A stretch of 64,000 nt of DNA from Candidatus Kurthia intestinigallinarum (GTDB lineage Bacteria > Bacillota > Bacilli > Bacillales_A > Planococcaceae): NCBI RefSeq assembly GCF_003991225.1, contig NZ_JTFC01000031.1, positions 186,001 through 250,000 of the forward strand. Reading direction: 5' to 3'. The notes under the pieces are model-generated. The model ran no database searches and was not told where the DNA came from. It saw only the letters and a program-made list of their open reading frames with translations. The position numbers were made by a program, and so were the translations under genes. Every line of letters starts with the position of its first letter. The stretch's first letter is position 1. This document shows positions 57,275 to 64,000 of this stretch, piece after piece.

Positions 57275-57312
57275 GAAAAGCGGATAAAATCGACATTTCG
57301 ACTTTATCCGCT
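57275..57312 (-). terminator. Terminator of rluB
   Basis: Minus-strand stem AGCGGATAAA(G)TCGA / TCGA(T)TTTATCCGCT with TTTTC tail, between rluB and resA. Confidence 0.87.
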
Positions 57313-57319
57313 CATTTTA

Positions 57320-58054
57320 TTATTTACCGATTTTACCTGTTTGCGCAAGTGCACGAAGTTGTTTTACTTCATGCGGTGTTAATTCACGCCAGTCACCAGC
57401 GTTTAAGCCATATGTTGTTAGGAAGCCAAATTGTTCACGTTTTAACTTGCTCACGCGGTAGCCGACTGCCTCGAACATACGACGTACTTGACGGTTACGG
57501 CCTTCATGAATTGTTAATGATACGATTGATTTTCCTTTTTTCGCATCTGATGAAATCACGCGTACTTTAGCTGGTGCTGTCTTTCCGTCTTCTAGCATCA
57601 CACCACGCTCTAATTTACGAATCTCTTCACGTTTAATTAAACCATTGATTGTCGCGATATATGTTTTTTCCACATTGTATTTTGGATGTGTTAACACATT
57701 AGCGAATTCACCATCATTTGTTAAAATAAGCGCGCCAGTCGTATCGAAATCAAGACGTCCTACTGGGAAAATACGTTCATTCACTTGTTTGAATAAATCA
57801 ACAACTGTATCACGACCACGGTCATCTGTTACAGCTGAGATTGTATTACGTGGTTTATATAATAAGAAGTATACTTTGTCTTCTTGTTCAATTTTCACAT
57901 TATCAACTTCAACTCGGTCAGTTGGTGTTACTTTCGTGCCTAGCTCACGGACAACTTTACCGTTGACCTTCACTTGACCATCTAAAATTAATTGTTCTGC
58001 TTTACGGCGCGATGCGATACCTGCATGCGCAATTACTTTTTGTAAACGTTCCAT
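57320..58054 (-). CDS. rluB: 23S rRNA pseudouridine synthase RluB
   Basis: Makes pseudouridine 2605 (E. coli numbering) in 23S rRNA. 244 residues: an N-terminal S4 RNA-binding domain (MERLQKVIAHAGIASRRKAEQLI) and an RsuA-type catalytic domain with the Asp in VGRLDFDTTGALILTNDG and GRNRQVRRMF. In B. subtilis spmB-spmA-dacB separate it from scpB; here only 77 bp remain. Confidence 0.94.
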   Translation of the reverse strand: MERLQKVIAHAGIASRRKAEQLILDGQVKVNGKVVRELGTKVTPTDRVEVDNVKIEQEDKVYFLLYKPRNTISAVTDDRGRDTVVDLFKQVNERIFPVGRLDFDTTGALILTNDGEFANVLTHPKYNVEKTYIATINGLIKREEIRKLERGVMLEDGKTAPAKVRVISSDAKKGKSIVSLTIHEGRNRQVRRMFEAVGYRVSKLKREQFGFLTTYGLNAGDWRELTPHEVKQLRALAQTGKIGK

Positions 58055-58131
58055 TATTAAAAAATCCTCTCAATCGTCTCCCGACGGTATTGTATTGCTT
58101 GTACTACTTTACAAGACTTTTCATAAAAAAG

Positions 58132-58722
58132 CTATTTTGTTTGCGCAAAAGCTTCTTGGAATTTTGACATAAATAAGTCTTGCTCTTCTTCTATATCAAA
58201 TTCTTCCACTTCAAGCGGTGGTAAATCTTCGATGCGATTTAAGCCAAAATAGTTTAAAAACTCAGTCGTTGTGCCGTATAAAATGGCACGACCTGTCCCT
58301 TCTACGCGGCCCACTTCTTGAATTAATAGCTTTTGATTCAATGTATGCAGTGGACGCTCACATTTTACGCCGCGTAAATCTTCAATTTCTACACGTGTAA
58401 TCGGCTGCTTATACGCCACAATTGCTAATACCTCAAGTGCCGCCTGGGATAGACTCTGTGCCGGTGGGTTTTCCACAAGCTTCTCAATTACCTCTGCGTT
58501 CGCCGGTTTTGAAATGAGCTGATACGTACCTGCAAGTTCTTTTAACATAATGCCACGCGCTTCGTCGTGATCATAGCGTGCTTTTAATTCACTTAATGCC
58601 TCTTGTAGTTCCGTCGGCTCACTATCTGTTAACTGGGCAAGCTGATGTAATGTCAGCCCATCCTCACCAATAACGAACAATAAGCTTTCTATTTTACTCA
58701 TCAATGTTGTCAAATTGTTCAT
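58132..58722 (-). CDS. scpB: Segregation and condensation protein ScpB
   Basis: 196-residue winged-helix protein that bridges ScpA in the SMC condensin. ESLLFVIGEDGLTLHQLAQL, LSQAALEVLAIVAYKQPITRVEIEDLRGV and LYGTTTEFLNYFGL are typical. ATG 58722 has GAGAGGAAG upstream and overlaps scpA by 29 nt; ATG 58701 lacks a site. Confidence 0.94.
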   Translation of the reverse strand: MNNLTTLMSKIESLLFVIGEDGLTLHQLAQLTDSEPTELQEALSELKARYDHDEARGIMLKELAGTYQLISKPANAEVIEKLVENPPAQSLSQAALEVLAIVAYKQPITRVEIEDLRGVKCERPLHTLNQKLLIQEVGRVEGTGRAILYGTTTEFLNYFGLNRIEDLPPLEVEEFDIEEEQDLFMSKFQEAFAQTK

Positions 58723-59470
58723 CGTCGATGTCTTCCTCTCGTAATTGAACAAATAATTGCTCAAAGTTTTGTTGTTGCTCTACCGAAACGATTTGACGCT
58801 TCATTAATTCTAATAGCGATAAAAACGTCACAACAAGCGTTTCGCGGTCATCTGATGGAAAAAGCTCATGAAATTCTGCGCGCCCCTGCATCGTACGCAA
58901 TGCATCGATAACGGTACGCATTTGTTGTTTTACGGTTAGCCCTTGTTTTGCGACACGCGTTGCGAGTGGTGCACGCATTTTTTTTCGCTTCAGCATTTTT
59001 TGGAAGGCTGCTACCATATCATAGACATTGACCGATAGCTCAAGCTGTAACTGTTCTTCCTCCATATATTGCGACAAATCAGTTGGCGGACGCGTATACA
59101 TTTGCACGCGCTCTTGCTCGCGTTCTTTTAACTGGAACGCCGCCTCTTTAAATTTACGGTATTCGACTAAGCGGGCAACTAATTCATCACGTGGATCGAC
59201 TTCATCGACATCTAACTCGATATCATCAAGCTCTCCTTCATGAATCGGTAGCAGCATTTTACTTTTGATTTCAAGCAATGTTGCGGCCATCACTAAGTAT
59301 TCGCTTGCCTCATTTAGCTCTAGTACTTGCATCGCTCGTAAATGCTCCATATACTGAGCAGTAATCTGTTTCATTGGTATATCATATATATCAATTTCCA
59401 AGCGGTGAATTAAATGTAATAATAAATCCAGAGGACCTTCAAAAGCGTCCAGTTTTACCTCGTAAGACAT
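58694..59470 (-). CDS. scpA: Segregation and condensation protein ScpA
   Basis: 258-residue kleisin subunit of the SMC complex, needed for chromosome segregation. N-terminal YEVKLDAFEGPLDLLLHLIHRLEIDIYDIPM and the C-terminal winged helix (about 180-250). Start ATG 59470 follows AGGA. Coupled to scpB. Confidence 0.94.
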   Translation of the reverse strand: MSYEVKLDAFEGPLDLLLHLIHRLEIDIYDIPMKQITAQYMEHLRAMQVLELNEASEYLVMAATLLEIKSKMLLPIHEGELDDIELDVDEVDPRDELVARLVEYRKFKEAAFQLKEREQERVQMYTRPPTDLSQYMEEEQLQLELSVNVYDMVAAFQKMLKRKKMRAPLATRVAKQGLTVKQQMRTVIDALRTMQGRAEFHELFPSDDRETLVVTFLSLLELMKRQIVSVEQQQNFEQLFVQLREEDIDDEQFDNIDE

Positions 59471-59527
59471 ACACATCATCCTGACAAAAAATAGATTCAA
59501 TCTAAAGTATAGAGGAAAGGAAGCAAA

Positions 59528-60019
59528 ATGTACAAACGTTCTTTCGTGTTATTTTTAAGTTATTTCAATCGTAATCGTGATTATTTTGAATGTCATGAAG
59601 TGTTAGAAGAGCACTGGAAAGAGGTGGCGCCAGGTGTGCGCGATCATGAGCTTGTCGGCTTTATCCAACTGGCCACTGGTATGTATCACTGGCGACGTGG
59701 CAATTACCGCGGTGCACAGACGATTCTTGCTAAAGCATCACGTCATCTTCGCCTACATCCGACAAGCAGCTATTACACTGGCATTGATATGGCGACGCTG
59801 TTAGCGCAGCTGACACATATCGAGCAGCAAGTACAGCAGCAGGCGCCATTTAAGCCCTTTGCAATTTCTATTGTAGATGCGAAATTACAAGCACAAGTTG
59901 CCGCAGCGCCACTTCCTGACTTATCGGAAGACTTCATTCGTGATAAGCATAAGCTCCGCAATCGTGACGACGTGATTTTACAGCGCGCTGAGCGTTTAGC
60001 TGCGAAGCACCCGCACTAA
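59528..60019 (+). CDS. ypuF: DUF309 protein (YpuF-like)
   Basis: 163-residue helical protein of unknown function. The DUF309 signature NRDYFECHEVLEEHWKE and GFIQLATGMYHWRRGNYRGA are in the first 70 residues. Starts behind AGGAAAGG. It keeps its B. subtilis place between ribT and scpA but is divergent from scpA with 57 bp between starts. Confidence 0.87.
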   Translation: MYKRSFVLFLSYFNRNRDYFECHEVLEEHWKEVAPGVRDHELVGFIQLATGMYHWRRGNYRGAQTILAKASRHLRLHPTSSYYTGIDMATLLAQLTHIEQQVQQQAPFKPFAISIVDAKLQAQVAAAPLPDLSEDFIRDKHKLRNRDDVILQRAERLAAKHPH

Positions 60020-60056
60020 AAAAAGAGGCCTCCACTAGTCGGAGACCTCTTTTTCT
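60017..60056. terminator. Bidirectional terminator ypuF / ribT
   Basis: Stem AAAAAGAGG(C)CTCC / GGAG(A)CCTCTTTTT between convergent genes. Confidence 0.88.
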
Positions 60057-60062
60057 ATGTTG

Positions 60063-60434
60063 TTAAAGATGGGCATTCTCTTTTGCAATTTTTGTCGCAA
60101 CATTATCATAATAACGCTGAACAATTTGACAAGGAACTAACTCGCCACATGCTTCCTCTGCCGCTACGGCTTCAAGCATTTGGCGCCCAATCCCTTCCCC
60201 GCGGTGAGACGGATCAACTGTAATGTGGCGCACAACCCAGTGCTCTGGTTGTTTCTCAACGCCTACTAAGCCGATATAATCTTCCTCGCATTTCCATAAG
60301 TAAAGCTGCCAGTCATCTTCGTTTTCATATATACGAATCGTTTGCTGCAATACCTTGAGATTTTTCTCTTCTGGCATGAAAGAAAGTAGCCCCATCGCTA
60401 TTTTTTCGAATGCTTTTTTATAACGATATAACAT
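60063..60434 (-). CDS. ribT: RibT-like GNAT acetyltransferase
   Basis: 123-residue protein starting MLYRYKKAFEKIAMGLLSFMP, nearly the B. subtilis RibT N-terminus, with the acetyl-CoA site HRGEGIGRQML near 83. RibT is the last gene of the riboflavin operon; its substrate is unknown. Here ribD, ribE, ribBA and ribH are not upstream, so it is an orphan between ypuF and lysA. ATG 60434 follows AGAGGGA. Confidence 0.9.
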   Translation of the reverse strand: MLYRYKKAFEKIAMGLLSFMPEEKNLKVLQQTIRIYENEDDWQLYLWKCEEDYIGLVGVEKQPEHWVVRHITVDPSHRGEGIGRQMLEAVAAEEACGELVPCQIVQRYYDNVATKIAKENAHL

Positions 60435-60533
60435 GTTTTTATCCCTCTTCTTTTTTCGCCTCAAACTTCACTTTGACTATCCTACACGAAAAAATCGAAC
60501 GACGCAACATTTTTTCCAAAAATTAGGAAACCA

Positions 60534-61841
60534 CTACCATTTTAATTCAATATCTAATTGAGCCATATCCTCATAGCTTTCACGTTTCACTGCAAGCTGA
60601 TGGTTGCCATTTTCGACGAACACAACTGCCGGACGTCCTACGCGATTGTAGTTTGAAGCCATTGAATAGCCATAAGCTCCTGTACAGAAAGTCGCCAAAA
60701 TATCACCTGTTTGTACTTCTGGTAGCTTAATATCTTCAATAATTTTATCGCCCGATTCACATAATTTACCTGCTACTGTGTAATTTGTCGTTAATGCGGC
60801 ATTCATATTATTCGCAATCGCACCCTCATATTTTGCCTCATAAAGTGCTGGACGAATATTATCACTCATACCACCATCAACCGCGATGTATTCACGTACA
60901 TCTGGCACTGTTTTATGAGAGCCTACTGTGTAAAGTGTCGTGCCCGCATCGCCGACTAGTGAACGGCCTGGCTCAATCCAAATTTCTGGTAGCTCAATAC
61001 CAAAGGCCTCCGCTTCTTTTTTCACGGCTTTAATCATATCATCCACGTAAACGGCTGGTTCAAGCGGTGCATCTTCTGCTGTATAACGGATACCAAAGCC
61101 GCCTCCTAAATTTAATACCGTCGCTTCAAACGCGTATTGTTGCTTCCATTCAGCCATTTTATCCACAACCTTTTTCGCTGCTAAGCTAAATGCTTCTGTT
61201 TCAAAAATTTGTGAGCCGATATGACAGTGCATGCCTTTTAATTGTAAATACTCATCTTTATATAATGCTTTGAATGCTTCATCTGCTTGACCATTCGATA
61301 AATCAAAGCCAAATTTCGAATCGGCTTGTCCTGTTGTGATGAAATCGTGTGTATGTGCCTCGACACCTGGTGTCACACGAATTAAAACTGCCATTTTTTG
61401 TTGGCGCTCGCGTGTTAATTGTTTTAATAGCTCAATTTCATAAAAGTTATCAATCACGATACAGCCGATTTTTGCATCAAGCGCATACGTTAATTCTTCA
61501 ACACTTTTATTATTGCCATGGAAATGAATCTTTTCTGTTGGGAAGCCTGCTTTTAGCGCTGTGAATAATTCACCGCCTGATACGACATCGACAGATAAGC
61601 CTTCCTGTTGTGCTACTTGGTAAATAGCTACAGCTGAAAAAGCTTTTGATGCATAGGCAACTTGCGCTTTGACGTTTTCTTTTTTAAATGTCTCCACAAA
61701 ACCTCGTGCACGCTCGCGGAAAAGCGCAATATCGTAAATGAATGCTGGTGTGCCGTATTCTTTTGCTAATTCAACCGTATCAACGCCACCAATCGCTAAA
61801 TGACCTTCTGATGTTACGGTTTGTGTTCCATATAAATGCAT
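60534..61841 (-). CDS. lysA: Diaminopimelate decarboxylase
   Basis: PLP enzyme for the last step to L-lysine. The 435-residue protein has the Schiff-base Lys in VAYASKAFSAVAIYQ (near 60), FHGNNKS, HCHIGSQIFE, GGGFGIRY, EPGRSLVGDAG and the CESGD and GAYGYSMASNYN substrate motifs. ATG 61841 is 7 nt behind GGGGAGA; the ATG two codons earlier is too close. Confidence 0.95.
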   Translation of the reverse strand: MHLYGTQTVTSEGHLAIGGVDTVELAKEYGTPAFIYDIALFRERARGFVETFKKENVKAQVAYASKAFSAVAIYQVAQQEGLSVDVVSGGELFTALKAGFPTEKIHFHGNNKSVEELTYALDAKIGCIVIDNFYEIELLKQLTRERQQKMAVLIRVTPGVEAHTHDFITTGQADSKFGFDLSNGQADEAFKALYKDEYLQLKGMHCHIGSQIFETEAFSLAAKKVVDKMAEWKQQYAFEATVLNLGGGFGIRYTAEDAPLEPAVYVDDMIKAVKKEAEAFGIELPEIWIEPGRSLVGDAGTTLYTVGSHKTVPDVREYIAVDGGMSDNIRPALYEAKYEGAIANNMNAALTTNYTVAGKLCESGDKIIEDIKLPEVQTGDILATFCTGAYGYSMASNYNRVGRPAVVFVENGNHQLAVKRESYEDMAQLDIELKW

Positions 61842-62671
61842 ATTCATTCTCCCCTAACCACATTGTTGAAATATTCGTAAAAATTATTATACTCAGAACT
61901 TTAACATAAAAAAAGGCGTAATTCTAATTTTTTCGAATTTTTATGTAGAACACTGTATAAATGAAAGAAAATTGGTCGTTTCTTCTATTAGTGCGTATTT
62001 TTAAAACGTCCTTTGCTAGCAAGTGAAAAAAATTCACCCTTTCCTTACACATATGCTTCATTGAAAATCCTTTATCAGAAATACTTGATAAGCTCAGGAA
62101 GCGTCTTTTGGCTACGACATAGTTAAAAATAAGTGCCAAACAATGCCGATATGCATAATAAAAAAGCTTGCGCTATTAATTATCTTGCAGAAAGCAGTCA
62201 AGCAAAATTTTTATTCACTATTTTTGTGCATATCATTATTATTTTTGCGCTTATAAAAAAGCCTGTTTTCATGCAAAATGGGTTAAAAAAGGTCGTTTCC
62301 GATGCTCTACCGGGTTGTTTTAAGCGACGAACTCGTGCAACTAGCTTGCTCTCTGTCATTTATTTTACACGCGCTAAAATGCGCCATTTTATAAGTACAG
62401 TAGCGTGATCTTTGTTCAAAAAAAGCCCCAAACAACGTGAAACGGGGTGAAAATCGACCTCTAGCGGATGTTTTTGAGCCGTTTTTGTCAATACTGCGTG
62501 CTAAATTATATTAACTATCGCCAGCTTTATCGTATTTATTTGCGTCTACTCGCTATTCAAACAAATGATTACGCAATATGCAGGTCTATCAGCTTAGCGT
62601 TGACACATATTCAAAAATATGTCGTATCGAAAAGACGCTTTCTCGGCTTTTGACGAGTTTTAATTTTTCAC
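61842..62671. other. Gene-free 830-bp region upstream of lysA with a 21-bp imperfect inverted repeat
   Basis: Short frames exist but none has a convincing ribosome site or family. GCGTCTTTTGGCTACGACATA (62101-62121) recurs inverted at 62618-62638 with a GCGTCTTTT / TACGACATA match and three differing central bases. A minus-strand hairpin ACCCC / GGGG with T-run lies at 62418-62448. It must hold the lysA promoter. No lysine riboswitch was recognised. Confidence 0.6.
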
Positions 62672-62704
62672 AACAAAAAAGCATGTTCACTCGTGAACAT
62701 GCTG
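62672..62704. terminator. Terminator of the M20 amidohydrolase gene
   Basis: Perfect dyad GCATGTTCAC / GTGAACATGC followed by TTTTTTG on the minus strand, directly after the stop. Confidence 0.92.
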
Positions 62705-62710
62705 AAAAGA

Positions 62711-63850
62711 TTATGCTTCTTGCCACTGCGCTAATACACGTACTGCAAGCTCTGCGAAATAATTAGCCGCAACGCTTAAAGCATCTTCTGTCAAACGGAA
62801 TGCGGGATGATGCCAGCCATGTGGTCCATCGACGCCCATCCAGACGAAAAAGCCTGGAATCGTTTGCTGATAAAAGGCAAAATCTTCGCCCGCAGGATTT
62901 GGAATGGCTTCTACTGCTACATAGCCAATCGCTTCTGCCGCCTCACGTGCAACCGTTTCAAAGCGCGCGGCATTATCTACAACTGGTAAGTACGGGAACC
63001 ACCGGAAATCCGCTTTCGCACCGTAACTTGCGGCAATGCCTTCTGCAAGCGCGCGCATACGTTTACCCGTTGTTTCACGGTCTACTTCTTGGAATGAGCG
63101 TACCGTTCCTTCTAATTCGGCTTTTTCCGGAATGACATTCCACGTATTACCGGCTTGGAATTTTGTGACCGATACAACGGTATTACTAAATGGACTTAGG
63201 TTACGGCTCACAATTGATTGGAAGCCAGCAACAATTTGCGAGGCAATGACGATGGGGTCAATGGTGTCATTTGGAATACCCGCATGACCACCAATGCCTA
63301 CTACATCTAATTCAAAACGGTCCACACTCGCCATTAATGAACCTGATTTTACACCAATCGTACCTACTGGTAATTCCGGTTTATTATGCATACCAAAAAT
63401 CGCGGCAACATTTTGTAGTACACCTTTTTTCACTACGTAATCTGCGCCCTGCGCTACTTCTTCTGCTGGTTGGAAAATAATGCGCACCGTACCTTTTAAC
63501 TCAGCTACACGCTCTTTTAATAAGAGTGCAGCCCCAAGAATCGATGTCGCGTGAAAATCATGTCCACATGCATGCATGATACCATCATTTTTTGATGTGA
63601 ATGTTACGCCAGATTGCTCCGTAATCGGTAATGCATCAATGTCAGCACGTAAGGCGATTAACGGCCCCGCTTGTGCCCCTTTAATTTCTGCAACGACGCC
63701 CGTTTCTAAACCAAAATCAACAATGTCAATGCCCGCTTCTGTTAGCCAATTTGTTAAACGCTTTGTCGTTTCGTACTCATGAAATGACAACTCTGGATGC
63801 TCATGTAGCTCTCGACGATATGCCACTAATTTTTGTTGTAAATCCATCAT
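62711..63850 (-). CDS. M20-family amidohydrolase (N-acyl-L-amino acid hydrolase type)
   Basis: 379-residue zinc- or manganese-dependent deacylase. HPELSFHEYET, ALRADIDALPI, the metal ligands in HACGHDFHAT, FQPAEE, MHNKPELPVGTIGVKSGSLMAS, GGHAGIP (dimerisation domain) and GEDFAFYQQ are the hippuricase/YxeP pattern. The substrate cannot be read from sequence; it differs from the DapL (YkuR) N-terminus I know. Start 63850 follows AGAAGGA; the frame is open to 63916. Confidence 0.88.
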   Translation of the reverse strand: MMDLQQKLVAYRRELHEHPELSFHEYETTKRLTNWLTEAGIDIVDFGLETGVVAEIKGAQAGPLIALRADIDALPITEQSGVTFTSKNDGIMHACGHDFHATSILGAALLLKERVAELKGTVRIIFQPAEEVAQGADYVVKKGVLQNVAAIFGMHNKPELPVGTIGVKSGSLMASVDRFELDVVGIGGHAGIPNDTIDPIVIASQIVAGFQSIVSRNLSPFSNTVVSVTKFQAGNTWNVIPEKAELEGTVRSFQEVDRETTGKRMRALAEGIAASYGAKADFRWFPYLPVVDNAARFETVAREAAEAIGYVAVEAIPNPAGEDFAFYQQTIPGFFVWMGVDGPHGWHHPAFRLTEDALSVAANYFAELAVRVLAQWQEA

Positions 63851-63925
63851 TTGTTCCTTCTTTCTATCTTCTTGTGTTTCATCGTATGCTCGAACGACAT
63901 GCTTGTCAATATTCAAGTAATCAAA

Positions 63926-63959
63926 AAAAGCGCCAGGAACATGTCCTAGCGCTTTTTTG
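63926..63959. terminator. Terminator of the gene entering from the right
   Basis: Stem AAAAAAGCGC(C)AGGA / TCCT(A)GCGCTTTTTT between the partial gene at the right edge and the amidohydrolase. Confidence 0.88.
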
Positions 63960-63963
63960 CCGA

Positions 63964-64000
63964 TTACTCGGTAATCACTTCTTCAATTAATGCTGGAATG
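63964..64000 (-). CDS. C-terminal end of an unidentified gene (cut by window edge)
   Basis: The minus strand reads IPALIEEVITE and a TAA stop at 63964-63966, followed by a strong terminator. Only 11 complete residues are visible, too few to name the gene. Confidence 0.6.
   Translation of the reverse strand, partial: IPALIEEVITE

Noticed and set aside
61924-62139. 71-residue minus-strand frame upstream of lysA
   Set aside because: No ribosome site; its YVVAKRRF end merely reflects the inverted DNA repeat.
62133-62408. 91-residue plus-strand frame in the lysA upstream gap
   Set aside because: No ribosome site, no recognised family, mixed composition; listed only as part of the gene-free island.
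61848-62710. Lysine riboswitch upstream of lysA
   Set aside because: The conserved L-box blocks (AGAGGTGC, AGTA, GGAAGG type) are not seen on the minus strand.

Overview
The window is a piece of chromosome from a low-GC Gram-positive bacterium of the Bacillales, most likely a non-spore-forming member of the Planococcaceae (the Kurthia/Caryophanon type of lineage; the genus is a guess). The evidence is gene content and order. The B. subtilis blocks hbs-mtrA-mtrB-hepS-menG-hepT-ndk-cheR-aroC-aroB-aroH-hisC-tyrA-aroA-ypiA-ypiB, dapB-mgsA-bshA-cca-birA, gpsA-der, rpsA, cmk-ypfA-prsW, ypbE-recQ-ypbB-fer and scpA-scpB-rluB-resABCDE are all recognisable. Several positions inside these blocks that hold sporulation or germination genes in B. 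subtilis (spoIVA, ypjB, ypeB-sleB, dacB-spmA-spmB) are empty. Almost all genes lie on the minus strand.

Layout. 1-4000: birA (cut by the window edge), cca, bshA, mgsA, dapB. 4200-7500: a YitT/YpjC-type membrane protein (plus strand), a secreted NlpC/P60 hydrolase, the YugP metallopeptidase and YpjA. 7770-15930: an aromatic amino-acid operon (aroC-aroB-aroH-hisC-tyrA-aroA) followed by ypiA-ypiB; the trp operon and qcrABC found in the B. subtilis cluster are missing. 16160-21460: cheR, ndk, menaquinone side-chain and ring genes (hepT, menG, hepS), mtrB (TRAP), folE and hbs. 22100-28700: gpsA, der, rpsA, plsC, cmk, a PilZ flagellar brake and prsW. 28750-36450: ansA, a GntR regulator with two identical upstream 15-mers, the bacillithiol-disulfide reductase ypdA, a LysM protein, recQ, ypbB, ferredoxin, and fabI under a FapR-like operator. 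36530-42150: a dipeptide ABC transporter operon (D-F-A-B-C). 42475-44555: a frameshifted MHYT-(degenerate GGDEF)-EAL cyclic-di-GMP gene. 44600-49550: an MFS exporter, a CwlO-like NlpC/P60 hydrolase, a phosphoesterase, a LysR regulator, and bioY under a BirA-like operator. 49700-51310: a small membrane protein, ribU with an FMN riboswitch, and a dead GNAT acetyltransferase. 51360-59470: resEDCBA, rluB, scpB, scpA. 59530-64000: ypuF (DUF309), ribT, lysA, an 830-bp stretch without genes, an M20 amidohydrolase and the tail of one more gene.

How the parts fit. The genes suggest an aerobic, menaquinone-using, motile cell (CheR, flagellar brake) that makes bacillithiol (bshA plus ypdA), takes up peptides, and imports at least biotin (BioY) and riboflavin (RibU). 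The biotin repressor BirA at the left edge and the BirA-type operator at bioY form a probable regulatory pair inside the window. A dispersed repeat of about 140-150 bp occurs three times (7572, 29740, 49553); each copy carries a strong GC-rich hairpin and lies at a gene end. I found no tRNA, rRNA, CRISPR array, prophage or complete insertion sequence.
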